A stretch of 64,000 nt of DNA from Bacteroidales bacterium (lineage in GTDB: Bacteria > Bacteroidota > Bacteroidia > Bacteroidales > UBA932). A model generated the notes under the pieces. That model did not search any database. It saw nothing but the letters and a program-made list of their open reading frames with translations, and had not been told where the DNA came from. Shown here in pieces: positions 1 through 7,958 of this stretch (within the stretch, counting starts at the first letter, position 1; every line of letters begins with the position of its first letter). The translations under genes were made by a program, and so were the position numbers. Location: positions 62,001 through 126,000 of the forward strand of contig JAEEIJ010000059.1 of the NCBI GenBank assembly GCA_016281315.1. Direction: 5' to 3'.

Positions 1-38
1 GTCATTTTTCTTGCGTGACCAATTGCGTATGGCACAAT

Positions 39-74
39 TTTCGTCACAGATTAGCGGATTTCGTCACAAATATA
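39..74. promoter_or_regulatory. Direct repeats and -7 box for a gene left of the window
   Basis: TTTCGTCACA occurs at 39-48 and again at 59-68, exactly 20 bp apart, which places both copies on the same DNA face. A -7 box TATATTTG lies on the minus strand at 67-74 and overlaps the second copy. It would drive a gene that starts beyond the left edge. The repeats look like a transcription factor site; which factor is unknown. Confidence 0.45.
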
Positions 75-99
75 ATGTTTTTGTCGGTAAACTGCAACT

Positions 100-120
100 T
101 TAGACAAGATAATTGTCTAA
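100..120. promoter_or_regulatory. Palindromic operator over the -33 box
   Basis: TTAGACAA (100-107) and TTGTCTAA (113-120) form a perfect 8-bp inverted repeat with a 5-bp spacer. The right arm contains the TTG (113-115) that fits the -33 element of the promoter at 136-143. A dimer bound here would block or recruit polymerase for the four-gene cluster that follows. The regulator is not identifiable from this window. Confidence 0.6.
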
Positions 121-143
121 TAACACCAGATAAACTAACTTTG
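113..143 (+). promoter_or_regulatory. Bacteroidota-type promoter for the acyl-ligase/ACP cluster
   Basis: The -33 TTG is at 113-115 and the -7 box TAACTTTG at 136-143, separated by 20 bp, as expected for the Bacteroidota primary sigma factor. The start codon at 152 follows the -7 box by only 8 nt, so the transcript has almost no leader. Confidence 0.7.
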
Positions 144-151
144 CCAGCCAA

Positions 152-994
152 ATGCAACACTTTTTACTCATCCCGCTGCTTCTGCTGCAATTTGCAGGCG
201 TAGACCGCCTGTTCACGGAAGCGAAATACGTGGAGTGCGAAAAGGCGCTCCAGGAGATGCTGCCCCAGGCAGAACCCGGCCACGAAAGCTCGGAGGTGCT
301 CTGGCGCCTCTCCCGCGCCGTCCTGCTGCAGGGCGACGAAGCCTCCACTGTAAAAGCCAAACGCGAGTTCTATACCCGCGGGATTGAATATGCGGAAAAA
401 GCCATTGAGGAGGACCCCAAGAACCCCGAAGCCTATATGTGGCACAGCGGCAACATCGGCCGGGACTGCCTCACCAGAAGCCTCACGGAGCAGGCCAAGG
501 CATCCGGCAAGGTCCAGAAAGACCTCACCATCATCCTGAACCGGCTGGGAAAATCCAAGCATTCATCGGCCTGGCACGCCCTGGCGGAACTCTACTGGCG
601 GCACCCCTTCAAGTCTACGGATGCCGCCGTCAATTTCGCCCGCAGGGCCGTGGCCACCATCCCCTCCGGCGAGGTGCGCCTGATTACGTGCAACCTGCTC
701 GCCGACATCCTGCTGGACCGTGGCTGGGGAGCGGACAAACGGGCAAAGGAGGCCGCCGGAAACGCGGAAAAGTTCCAATCGGCCAAAACCAATATCGACA
801 AATACGGTTTTTACGACGGTTCCGTCCCGCAGCTGCCCTGGGTGAAGGGATCGCTGGGGGAAATGACGGACAGGGAAGAGGCCCTGGCGGTGCTCCGCTA
901 CGCCCAGTCCCGCTACAACGCCTACCCGGAGACCCACGCCTTCGAACAGGCGGAATACAAGAACCTGCTGAACAGGATTAAAGAACTGAAATAG
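152..994 (+). CDS. Exported TPR-like protein heading an acyl-ligase cluster
   Basis: This 280-residue protein has a short hydrophobic N-terminus (residues 1-17) that looks like a signal peptide or membrane anchor. Helical tetratricopeptide-like repeats follow, with pairs such as EAYMWHSGNIG and SAWHALAELYWRHP. The spacing resembles TPR proteins of the RMDN type (regulator of microtubule dynamics). No catalytic motif is visible, so a scaffold or adaptor role is inferred. Its TAG stop overlaps the GTG start of the next gene by one base, so the two should be translationally coupled. The ATG at 152 is supported by the promoter 8 nt upstream. The cellular side on which it works is unclear, because its partners look cytoplasmic. 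Confidence 0.7.
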   Translation: MQHFLLIPLLLLQFAGVDRLFTEAKYVECEKALQEMLPQAEPGHESSEVLWRLSRAVLLQGDEASTVKAKREFYTRGIEYAEKAIEEDPKNPEAYMWHSGNIGRDCLTRSLTEQAKASGKVQKDLTIILNRLGKSKHSSAWHALAELYWRHPFKSTDAAVNFARRAVATIPSGEVRLITCNLLADILLDRGWGADKRAKEAAGNAEKFQSAKTNIDKYGFYDGSVPQLPWVKGSLGEMTDREEALAVLRYAQSRYNAYPETHAFEQAEYKNLLNRIKELK

Positions 995-2343
995 TGGACA
1001 AAGAACTTCATCCATTCAACAACTCGCAGGATGTTATTCACCTGCAGACGAAATACGCCCTCTTCAAGCGCGTGGCGAACATCCTTTTCGCCGTCAGCTT
1101 CGAAGGAGGATTCGATGAAGAACTGATGAAAAAGGCCCTGCAGCTGCTTGTAGACCGCAACGACTGCCTGCGCATCACCTTCGTTAAGGACGGAAAGACC
1201 ATCAAACAATATTTCGACGAAAAACGCACCCTCGGGGACGTCCCCTCGAAAAAATTCACCACGAACGGCCAGATGGAGGCCTTCATCCTCCGCTTTCGCA
1301 AGAGTATGGTCAACGTTTTCAAGGGCGAAACCATCAAACCCGTCTTTGTGACCGATCCCTCCGGCAAACAGCAACTCATTATCAAGATCAGCCATTATGC
1401 GGCCGATACATACGGCATCGGCGTGCTGGTAAACGACCTCGCCGGCATTTACACCGCCCTGCGGGACGGGACGGAACTCCCGCCGGCAACGGGCTCCTTC
1501 GAGGAAATCCTCCGCAAGGACGCCGAGTATCGGGCCAGCGCTGAAGCTACGGATAATGACCTGGAATTCTATAAGGAATACTACGGGAAGCTAAAAGACC
1601 AGCGCCCCCGGTATCTGGGGCTCCACGGGGACGAAAACGACCGTTGGCTGAAATACAAACGCAAGGGAAAACTCTTCCTGCCCTACCTGTACCTCAGATG
1701 CGACACGAAGGGTTACCGCTTTGTCATTCCTGCGGCGGTGTGCTCCCGCGCAGCCCAATGGTGCGAGACCAGCGGGGTTTCCATGAACAGCTTTTTCTTT
1801 TACGCCTGTGCCATTGCCTTCTCGCTGAAGAACGGACGTTTCCCCTACCAGCTCCCGATAGAACTGCTGAACTGCCGCGCAAAGGTCGCGGAGAAAAAAG
1901 CCGGCGGAACGAAAGCCCAGAGCCTGAGCGTCCACGTTCACGTGGACTTCAAGAAGTCCTTTGCGGAGCGCGCCAAAGAACTGTTTGAACAACAGTCGGA
2001 AATGTACCGGCACACCCGGCTCTCCTATCTGGAGACCGACAAAGTCATCCACAGCGCCTGGAACATGCCCTGGACTGCCGCGCCCACAAGTTTCTGCTTC
2101 TCCTTCATCCCGATGGCGATGCCGGAAGGGGTGAAACTGCAGGTCTATTCCAACGGAAAGGGCGCCCTGGTGGCTTATATGGCCCTCATATACGACGTGA
2201 ACACGAACGAAGTTGTAGTCACCTACGACGTCCAGACCCGGATGGTGACACCGGAGCAGCTCATTGAATTCCAGAACCTCTACACCCACGTGGTCGAGGC
2301 CGTCCTGGACCGGCCCGACGAACCGCTTGAAAAACTATTCTAA
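994..2343 (+). CDS. Stand-alone condensation-domain-like acyltransferase
   Basis: The 449-residue protein matches the two-lobed fold of NRPS condensation domains and related CoA-dependent or carrier-dependent acyltransferases. The HHxxxDG active-site motif appears as SHYAADT at residues 133-139: the second, catalytic His (H134) and the Asp (D138) are kept, while the first His and the Gly are replaced. Length fits one free condensation domain. It starts with GTG, overlapping the TPR gene by one base, and ends directly against the ligase gene. The inferred role is transfer of an acyl group from the carrier protein at 4084 to an unknown acceptor. A polyketide-associated acyltransferase (PapA-like) is an alternative. 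Confidence 0.65.
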   Translation: MDKELHPFNNSQDVIHLQTKYALFKRVANILFAVSFEGGFDEELMKKALQLLVDRNDCLRITFVKDGKTIKQYFDEKRTLGDVPSKKFTTNGQMEAFILRFRKSMVNVFKGETIKPVFVTDPSGKQQLIIKISHYAADTYGIGVLVNDLAGIYTALRDGTELPPATGSFEEILRKDAEYRASAEATDNDLEFYKEYYGKLKDQRPRYLGLHGDENDRWLKYKRKGKLFLPYLYLRCDTKGYRFVIPAAVCSRAAQWCETSGVSMNSFFFYACAIAFSLKNGRFPYQLPIELLNCRAKVAEKKAGGTKAQSLSVHVHVDFKKSFAERAKELFEQQSEMYRHTRLSYLETDKVIHSAWNMPWTAAPTSFCFSFIPMAMPEGVKLQVYSNGKGALVAYMALIYDVNTNEVVVTYDVQTRMVTPEQLIEFQNLYTHVVEAVLDRPDEPLEKLF

Positions 2344-4077
2344 ATGAAATACTTAACCGAAAGAGAACTACAACAGGACAGGCTGCTCAAAGGCGGAGAC
2401 TACAAGAGCATCCGCGATATGCTGGAGCGCCTGCGGAACCAGTATCCGGAGAATCAGATCCTGGCCGAACTGGACGAAAACCAGAACATCGTTTACTACA
2501 CGGCGAAAGATCTTTATGAGGAAGTCATGAACCTGGGCGACGGCCTCATCGCCGCCGGCCTGCAGGGAAAGCACATCGCCATCGTTTCGGAGAACTGCTG
2601 CCGCTACGTCATCGCCGACATCGCCATCTCCAGCGGCGTGGGCGTGGTGACGCCCGTGGACGTGAACGCGCCCATCGGCCTGCTCGTCACCCTCCTTACC
2701 AAATGCGACGCCGACGCCGTCCTCTGCGGCGCGGACCAGGTGGAAATCGTGAAAGAGGCCGCGAAGAGCTGCCCGCTCCTGAAGACCGTCATCACCATCG
2801 ACAAGTCCGTGGACGGGCTGCCGTACTACGGCGAACTGGTGGAAGAGGGCAAGGCCCTGCGTTCCCACAGCGTCTACCGCAAGATCGACCTGGACCTGGA
2901 CGCCCCGGCGAAGATCCTCTTCACCAGCGGCACCACCGGCGCCAACAAGGGCGTCGTGCTCACGAACCGGAACCTCACCGCCAATATGCTCAACTGCATG
3001 GACGTGATCGAGGCCAACGACAACGACAACACGTCTATGAGCGTGCTCCCGATGCACCACGCCACGGAAATCAATACGCACGTGATGGCGCGCATCGGCT
3101 GCGGCCGTCTCACCTACATCAACGGCAACATGCGCCAGATGATGCAGAACATCAAGATTTTCCAGCCCGGCTGCGTAACCGTGGTGCCGATGATCGCGAA
3201 CGCCTTCTACAAGAACATCTGGGCGGGCGCGAAGAAGGCCGGTAAGGCCGAAAAACTCGAAAAGGGCATCAAGCTCGTCAAGCTGATGAAGCACTTCGGC
3301 GTAGACCTCTCCCGGAAACTCTTCCCGGACGTGTACGCCCCCTTCGGCGGCAAGCTCCATATGATCGTGTGCGGCGGCTCCATGCTGAACCCCGTCACCA
3401 TCAAGGGAATGGCCGATTTAGGAATCCGCATCGAGAACGGCTACGGCATCACCGAATGCGGCCCGCTCATCTCGATGAACGCCGATCCCCTGGAGGAGCA
3501 CCTCAGCGTCGGCCGTCCCTGCCCCGCCACGCAGGTGAAGATTGCGAATCCCGACGAAAACGGCATCGGCGACCTCTGCGTGAAGGGCCCCAGCGTCTTC
3601 CGCGAATACTATAAGGACCCCGAAGCCACCAAAGCCGTCTTTGACGAGGAAGGCTTCTTCAACACCGGCGACAGCGCCCGTATCGACGAGAAAGGCCGCA
3701 TCTTCCTGATGGGCCGCAAAAAGAACACAATCGTTCTGGAGAGCGGAAAGAACATCTGCCCGGAGGAAGTGGAGAACGTCATCGAGACCAATCTGGATTA
3801 TGCCGAGGACATCGTGGTCTACCAGGCCACCTTCAACTCCGGCGTCGCTTCCCGCAGCGTCCTCTGCGCCGGCCTTTACATCAGCGACGAGGAAATCCGT
3901 GCAGACCGAGCCCGTATCGAGGCCGATCTCCGCAAGATCAACACCCTTTTACCCGATTACAAACGTATTGAATATATAGAGTTGCCGTCGGCCCCTTATG
4001 AGAAAACCTCCACCCGGAAGATTAAGCGCACCCTGCTTCCTTCCGCGTGCTCGGGCGAAGGCATTAACCTGATTTAA
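2344..4077 (+). CDS. AMP-forming acyl ligase (ANL superfamily)
   Basis: This 577-residue adenylating enzyme should activate a carboxylic acid as acyl-AMP and load it onto CoA or a carrier protein. The core motifs are TSGTTGANKG (194-203, phosphate loop), NGYGITECGP (365-374) and GFFNTGD (437-443). The C-terminal catalytic Lys falls in TSTRKIKR (K559). The family best resembles long-chain acyl-CoA synthetases and fatty acyl-AMP ligases; the substrate is not readable. It starts with ATG immediately after the preceding stop codon and is followed 6 nt later by an acyl carrier protein gene. This arrangement suggests loading of the carrier rather than free CoA. Confidence 0.85.
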   Translation: MKYLTERELQQDRLLKGGDYKSIRDMLERLRNQYPENQILAELDENQNIVYYTAKDLYEEVMNLGDGLIAAGLQGKHIAIVSENCCRYVIADIAISSGVGVVTPVDVNAPIGLLVTLLTKCDADAVLCGADQVEIVKEAAKSCPLLKTVITIDKSVDGLPYYGELVEEGKALRSHSVYRKIDLDLDAPAKILFTSGTTGANKGVVLTNRNLTANMLNCMDVIEANDNDNTSMSVLPMHHATEINTHVMARIGCGRLTYINGNMRQMMQNIKIFQPGCVTVVPMIANAFYKNIWAGAKKAGKAEKLEKGIKLVKLMKHFGVDLSRKLFPDVYAPFGGKLHMIVCGGSMLNPVTIKGMADLGIRIENGYGITECGPLISMNADPLEEHLSVGRPCPATQVKIANPDENGIGDLCVKGPSVFREYYKDPEATKAVFDEEGFFNTGDSARIDEKGRIFLMGRKKNTIVLESGKNICPEEVENVIETNLDYAEDIVVYQATFNSGVASRSVLCAGLYISDEEIRADRARIEADLRKINTLLPDYKRIEYIELPSAPYEKTSTRKIKRTLLPSACSGEGINLI

Positions 4078-4083
4078 CCAGCC

Positions 4084-4332
4084 ATGAACGTAAGACAAGA
4101 ATTCCTTGATATCTTCCAGGATTACGTGGATTTCCCCGTGAGCGAAGTCCCCACGGACAAGCCCTTCAAGGCCACTTCCGGCCTGGACTCCTTCGTGTTC
4201 ATCGAGATGATTTCCGCTGTGGAGGAGCACTTCAACATCCGCATCCCCAACAGCGACCTCCTGGGTTTCCAGACCCTGGACGATATGATTCATTACATCG
4301 AAGGAAAGACCGCGCAGGCTGCGCTGGCATAA
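4084..4332 (+). CDS. Acyl carrier protein
   Basis: The 82-residue protein is a typical small acidic helical carrier. The phosphopantetheine attachment motif is GLDSF with Ser36, followed by the recognition helix FIEMISAVEEHFNI. It is the last gene of the four-gene cluster, 6 nt after the ligase gene. It is unlikely to be the housekeeping fatty-acid ACP, because no fab genes are nearby and the canonical DSL motif is DSF. A dedicated carrier for the ligase and the condensation-like protein is the simplest reading. Confidence 0.85.
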   Translation: MNVRQEFLDIFQDYVDFPVSEVPTDKPFKATSGLDSFVFIEMISAVEEHFNIRIPNSDLLGFQTLDDMIHYIEGKTAQAALA

Positions 4333-4376
4333 GGTGGGGGCTCCCGGGCACTGCTGTGGGGCCCCTCCTCCCCACC
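4333..4376. terminator. GC-rich hairpin after the ACP gene
   Basis: GGTGGGG (from 4333) pairs with CCCCACC (4370-4376), directly after the ACP stop codon. Further G/C runs inside the loop can also pair. There is no clear U-run, so this is a transcript-end structure or a weak terminator rather than a textbook one. Confidence 0.4.
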
Positions 4377-4380
4377 CAAG

Positions 4381-4468
4381 CGTCCGTGGTGGTCCAAACA
4401 ATGGGACACCTCGGACGTTTTAGGCCGTTTTCGTGCTTAGTCGGTTGATTTTTGGACCACCTCGGACG
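4381..4468. repeat. Intergenic inverted-repeat element, family A, copy 1
   Basis: The element is 88 bp. The left arm CGTCCGTGGTGGTCCA (4381-4396) is matched at 15 of 16 positions by the right arm TGGACCACCTCGGACG (4453-4468). An internal arm, TGGGACACCTCGGACG (4402-4417), forms a hairpin with the left arm across a 5-nt loop. Copy 2 is at 18448-18535 and shares the order arm, inner arm, GGCCGTTTT core, outer arm. It lies between the ACP and PrsW genes, outside any convincing reading frame. The form resembles REPIN or MITE-like palindromic elements. Confidence 0.75.
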
Positions 4469-4539
4469 CCCCATGTCTAAGAAAAGCCCGGAAGGCTTGA
4501 CTGACACCGCCGGGGAGCACTGGGCGCCTAAAAATTCGC

Positions 4540-4547
4540 TATCTTTG
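4540..4547 (+). promoter_or_regulatory. -7 box of the prsW-like gene
   Basis: TATCTTTG ends 4 nt before the ATG at 4552, so transcription should begin at or next to the start codon. No clear -33 TTG is visible at the usual distance. Confidence 0.65.
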
Positions 4548-4551
4548 CACC

Positions 4552-5274
4552 ATGATTACCGTGATAGCCCTGGCGGTGGTGCCCGCCATCATTCTCATCT
4601 ATTATACTTATCAGCAGGACAAGCTGCAGCGGGAGCCCACGAAGAACCTCGTAAAAGCGTTCTTCTACGGCTGGGGCGCCGTGCTGGCGACGCTGATCGT
4701 CACCGGACCCGCCGTGGGAGCCGGCCTCATCCCCACAGAATTCCACTCCCTGGGCGACGCCGTCAAGACAGCGTTCCTGGGTGCGGCCATTCCGGAGGAA
4801 TCGGCCAAGCTCCTGATGCTGTGGCTGTTCCTCAGGAAATGCCGGGACTTCGACGAGCGCATGGACGGCATCGTGTACGCCGTCTGTGTGGGGATGGGAT
4901 TTGCCGCGTTCGAGAACATCGAGTACCTCATCGCGGCGGGGTCGGACTGGGTGACTACCGGCATAGGCCGATCCCTTACCGCCATCCCCGGCCACTTCGC
5001 CTTTGCCGTCATCATGGGCTACTACTATTCCCTGAACCACTTCGACAAATACCGCGCGCCGGGCGCCGGCCTCAAGATGTGGCTCTACCCCGTCCTGGCA
5101 CACGGCCTTTATGACAGCATCGCCATGTACGCCCAGGTTTCCCCGCAGCTGAGCGGGGTCATCTCCACCATCATCCTGCTGGGCTGCTTCTGGGCCCTCA
5201 AGGCCGCCAGAAAGCGAATGGAAAAACATTTGATCGCCGATGCCACCAGCATGACGGGCATCGACGAACAGTAG
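4552..5274 (+). CDS. PrsW-family intramembrane metalloprotease
   Basis: This 240-residue multi-pass membrane protein has the PrsW signature: PEESAK in one helix (the EE pair), FDERMDGIVYA after it, an ENIEY segment, then conserved His residues in the later helices (GHFAFAV, AHGLYD). PrsW proteases cleave membrane anti-sigma factors at a site within the bilayer; the substrate here is unknown. The start is fixed by the -7 box 4 nt upstream. The gene ends exactly where the convergent phosphoesterase gene ends, with no base between the two stop codons, so the two transcripts probably overlap. Confidence 0.85.
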   Translation: MITVIALAVVPAIILIYYTYQQDKLQREPTKNLVKAFFYGWGAVLATLIVTGPAVGAGLIPTEFHSLGDAVKTAFLGAAIPEESAKLLMLWLFLRKCRDFDERMDGIVYAVCVGMGFAAFENIEYLIAAGSDWVTTGIGRSLTAIPGHFAFAVIMGYYYSLNHFDKYRAPGAGLKMWLYPVLAHGLYDSIAMYAQVSPQLSGVISTIILLGCFWALKAARKRMEKHLIADATSMTGIDEQ

Positions 5275-6429
5275 CTACTTGGACCACTGGTGCACCAGCG
5301 CACCGGCCTCGTCGTAGGTGGATACCGAGATGTTGTCGGCAGTCACCACCACGTCCATCCGCTCCAGATTGCTGTTCACCAGCACGGGATAGGCCTTGCC
5401 ATCCTCGCCGGCCGGCGAGCAGATCCATTTGTGGTGATGGGCGCTGATCATGAGGTCGATACCCGCCGCAGCCAGGATGGGTCCCCAGGTTTCGCTGGCC
5501 CAGACCTGCGAGTACCAACTGTCCTTATAATTGACGGTGGGAACGTGCATGAGGCAGATTTTCACCGGCGCAGAAACGAAGGCCGGATCCTTCACCGCCT
5601 CCCGAAGCCACTGAGTTTCCTTCTGCCGCCAAGGGTCATAATCCGCCTGACCGCCGTACTCGGCGCTGCTGTCGGGCTTGTCCTCGCCGGCATCCAGCAC
5701 GATGAACGCCGCCGGCCCCTGCCGGAAGCTGTACCAGAAATCTCCCGTGGAAGTGGGGAAAAGGCCGTAGAATTTGGCGAAGTCACGGCCGCGGCCCTCG
5801 TGGTTGCCGCGGGCATAGACGAGCGGCAGCCGGGCCGCCTGCGCGGCGATGGGCACGATGCAGTGTTTGGCCACCGTGTCAATATTGTCCGTATAGGAAA
5901 CGATATCCCCGTTCAGCAGCAGGAAATCCGTAGCCTCCATATTTATCCCGGAGGCAAGTTTCGTGTAACGCGCGTCGTGGTAGTGGATGTCGTTCAGCAC
6001 CGAGAAGCGGCACTCCCGGGCCGATGCCGACAGCGTCCGCACGGAAGCGTCCTTCTTCGGGGAAATGCGCACCTTGGGGCCGTATTGGAAGCGGTAAGGG
6101 GTGCTGTTGTCCTTGATCACCTGCCCCATCACACGGTAGCGGTAGGAAGTGCCGGGCTCCAGTCCCTCCACGCGCACGCTGTGGTACCGGCCGGAAACGC
6201 GCCTGCCGTAGGCCGTCTCATAGAACTGCGGCCTGTTGGTTCTCTCAAAGGCCGATCCGTCGTCCGGCGCCACCAGCACATAATCCAGCGAGGGTTTTTC
6301 CGTTACCCAAAGGACGGTGAATCCTGTTTCGGAGATATTCGATACCCAGGGACCATAGATGAGGTTGGACGCGGCGAAGGCCGAGATGGAAAGCAGCAGA
6401 CCCGCCGCCAGCAAAAGAATCCGTTTCAT
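5275..6429 (-). CDS. Exported calcineurin-like phosphoesterase with purple-acid-phosphatase-type N-domain
   Basis: The 384-residue protein starts at MKRILLLAAG, followed by a cleavable signal peptide. A fibronectin-like domain (about residues 25-110, PWVSNISETGFTVLW) resembles the N-terminal domain of purple acid phosphatases. The metallophosphoesterase domain has NDIHYHD, LLNGDIVS, ARGNHEGRG, CLMHVP and SAHHHKW, which supply the two-metal ligands. A periplasmic or outer-membrane-facing phosphatase or phosphodiesterase is expected. An upstream in-frame ATG at 6459 exists, but the promoter box at 6447-6454 lies inside that extension, so the start at 6429 is preferred. Confidence 0.85.
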   Translation of the reverse strand: MKRILLLAAGLLLSISAFAASNLIYGPWVSNISETGFTVLWVTEKPSLDYVLVAPDDGSAFERTNRPQFYETAYGRRVSGRYHSVRVEGLEPGTSYRYRVMGQVIKDNSTPYRFQYGPKVRISPKKDASVRTLSASARECRFSVLNDIHYHDARYTKLASGINMEATDFLLLNGDIVSYTDNIDTVAKHCIVPIAAQAARLPLVYARGNHEGRGRDFAKFYGLFPTSTGDFWYSFRQGPAAFIVLDAGEDKPDSSAEYGGQADYDPWRQKETQWLREAVKDPAFVSAPVKICLMHVPTVNYKDSWYSQVWASETWGPILAAAGIDLMISAHHHKWICSPAGEDGKAYPVLVNSNLERMDVVVTADNISVSTYDEAGALVHQWSK

Positions 6430-6446
6430 AACAAAAGTCGTTTGTG

Positions 6447-6454
6447 CAAATTTA
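6447..6454 (-). promoter_or_regulatory. -7 box of the phosphoesterase gene
   Basis: TAAATTTG on the minus strand ends 17 nt before the ATG at 6429. The gene can therefore be transcribed separately from the regulator gene upstream of it. Confidence 0.55.
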
Positions 6455-6465
6455 CACATATTCCT

Positions 6466-7647
6466 TTAAATCACACCGGCTTCCTTGCCGCGCGCGATGA
6501 GTTCGGGGGTATTGGCGACGTCGAATTTCTCCAGGAGGTTCTTGCGGTGCCATTTGATGGTTTCGGCGCTCAGCGACAGCGCCTCGGCGATCTGCGGGGC
6601 GGTGTAGCCCTTGGAGAGCAAGTCCAGAATCTCCTTTTCGCGGGCCGATAAAACCGGCGCGTCGGCAGCGGGAACGTCGGAGCCCGCCGGAACGGCAGAA
6701 GCAGCAGTCTTCCGCCTCCTCAACGCCAGCAAAACGCCCGCAGCCACCAGGATGAGCCCCACCAAAATGCCCGTTAGTAGCCCTAGATGCCGTTTTTGCC
6801 GGGAAAGCACCTCCTGCATATAGTCCAGGTTCTCCGTCCGGAAGGTGGGACTGAAGTCCGGATGCGCGGCGTAGTAGGCATCGGCCTTCCGTAAAAACTT
6901 CAGCGACTTCCAGGTGCGGCCCTGCTCCATATAGAGGCGGCCGTAACCTTTCCAAGCGTCCACGATCATCAGCGAGTCCCCGGAAGCCTCGGCGAAAGCC
7001 ATTGCCTTGTCATATTCGGCCCGGGCCTTCTTCAGGTCCCCTTCGTCGATCCAGGTTTCGCCCATATTGTAGTGGAGGATGGAATTGCTTTCGTTCCAGC
7101 CGTATTTCTCGAAGATGGCGCCGGCCTTTTCATAGTAATCCATCGCCTGCGGGATGGAATCCATCATATTGTAAAGATTGCCGATGGATCCGTACAGGGC
7201 CGAATAATAGTCGTCGATGGTCCTTTCGTCGTAACCGTCGGGGTCCGTAGCGGAGACGGCGCCCGAAGCCATCCGGTCCACGCTCGCGAGCGAAAGGCGG
7301 TAATAGACCATCGCACTGTCGTACTGTTCGTGCCCGTAGAAATTCTGGCCGATGTAACGGTAGGCGTCGGCGTCGGCCGCATTCCACCCGCGCGGATGGC
7401 TGATGGAAAGGGACTTCCTGGCGTAGAAGACGCATTTTTCGCCGTTCATCACGTGGTAGCCAAGCATCAGGTTCCGGCAGGCACGGTTCAGCTTTACCAG
7501 CTCCTCATTCGAGGCCCGGTCGATGGCGTCCGGTGTCCATCGGCCCACCTCCCGCTCCAGCGAATCCAGGTTGTGACCCCGGTGGTCGTTGTAGGCGGCG
7601 GCTCCTACAGATGCCAGGAGTAGAACCAGTATGACGAGACGTTTCAC
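6466..7647 (-). CDS. TPR-transmembrane-LuxR type regulator
   Basis: The 393-residue protein has an N-terminal signal-like segment, TPR repeats through about residue 270 (for example SILHYNMGETWIDEGDLKKARAEYDKAM), one membrane helix (LTGILVGLILVAAGVLLAL) and a C-terminal LuxR/GerE helix-turn-helix (LSAREKEILDLLSKGYTAPQIAEALSLSAETIKWHRK, in short pieces). The layout suggests a periplasmic TPR sensor linked to a cytoplasmic DNA-binding domain. The GTG start at 7647 is supported by a -7 box that ends 4 nt upstream. A longer frame to 7953 exists but reads antisense through the neighbouring gene. Confidence 0.8.
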   Translation of the reverse strand: MKRLVILVLLLASVGAAAYNDHRGHNLDSLEREVGRWTPDAIDRASNEELVKLNRACRNLMLGYHVMNGEKCVFYARKSLSISHPRGWNAADADAYRYIGQNFYGHEQYDSAMVYYRLSLASVDRMASGAVSATDPDGYDERTIDDYYSALYGSIGNLYNMMDSIPQAMDYYEKAGAIFEKYGWNESNSILHYNMGETWIDEGDLKKARAEYDKAMAFAEASGDSLMIVDAWKGYGRLYMEQGRTWKSLKFLRKADAYYAAHPDFSPTFRTENLDYMQEVLSRQKRHLGLLTGILVGLILVAAGVLLALRRRKTAASAVPAGSDVPAADAPVLSAREKEILDLLSKGYTAPQIAEALSLSAETIKWHRKNLLEKFDVANTPELIARGKEAGVI

Positions 7648-7651
7648 GGAA

Positions 7652-7659
7652 CAAAAATA
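7652..7659 (-). promoter_or_regulatory. -7 box giving a leaderless GTG-start mRNA
   Basis: TATTTTTG on the minus strand ends 4 nt before the GTG at 7647. This supports GTG as the true start of the TPR-LuxR regulator. Confidence 0.65.
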
Positions 7660-7746
7660 GCCAAAAAGGACGGAATTTGGGCGCGCGACCCCTTTTTGGC
7701 CCTCATTTCCCCCCTTTAGGGTGGTGTTTTTTTGCGCGAGAGACGC

Positions 7747-7754
7747 GAAATTTG
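7747..7754 (+). promoter_or_regulatory. Possible variant -7 box of the small LuxR gene
   Basis: GAAATTTG differs from TAnnTTTG at the first base and ends 5 nt before the ATG at 7760, the same spacing as the other leaderless genes in this window. Confidence 0.35.
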
Positions 7755-7759
7755 CGAAT

Positions 7760-7957
7760 ATGAAAAAGACCTTGTCCGAACGGGAACTGGAAATTCTGCG
7801 CCAGGTAGCGCAGGGACTCACCTCTCCCCAGATTGCCGAACGTCTTTCCCTGAGCGCCGAGACCATCAAATGGTACCGGAAGCGCCTCCTTTCCAAATGC
7901 GGCGCGGAAAACACGGCGGAAATGATCAAACTCGCCATCGAAAACAAACTCATTTAA
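7760..7957 (+). CDS. Stand-alone LuxR-type helix-turn-helix protein
   Basis: This 65-residue protein is only a LuxR/GerE DNA-binding domain. It begins MKKTLSERELEILRQVAQG and carries SPQIAERLSLSAETIKWYRK, nearly the same recognition helix as the divergent TPR-LuxR regulator. There is no receiver, sensor or membrane part. It leads a plus-strand set with the OmpA-like gene starting one base after its stop codon. It could compete with or dimerise with the larger regulator at shared operators, or control its own operon. Those roles are inferred from sequence similarity and position. Confidence 0.75.
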   Translation: MKKTLSERELEILRQVAQGLTSPQIAERLSLSAETIKWYRKRLLSKCGAENTAEMIKLAIENKLI

Positions 7958-7958
7958 T

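Noticed and set aside
4452..5114. A 220-codon frame overlapping the prsW-like gene
   Set aside because: It is out of frame with the PrsW motifs, Arg/His-rich and lacks a promoter; the prsW frame explains the conservation.
5290..6651. Long plus-strand frames over minus-strand genes (also 12754-14796, 23019-24872, 45242-47848, 47952-49958, 51738-54227)
   Set aside because: All overlap well-supported genes on the other strand, lack family motifs and have low-complexity composition.
7648..7953. N-terminal extension of the TPR-LuxR regulator
   Set aside because: It reads antisense through the small LuxR gene, and a -7 box sits 4 nt before the GTG at 7647.
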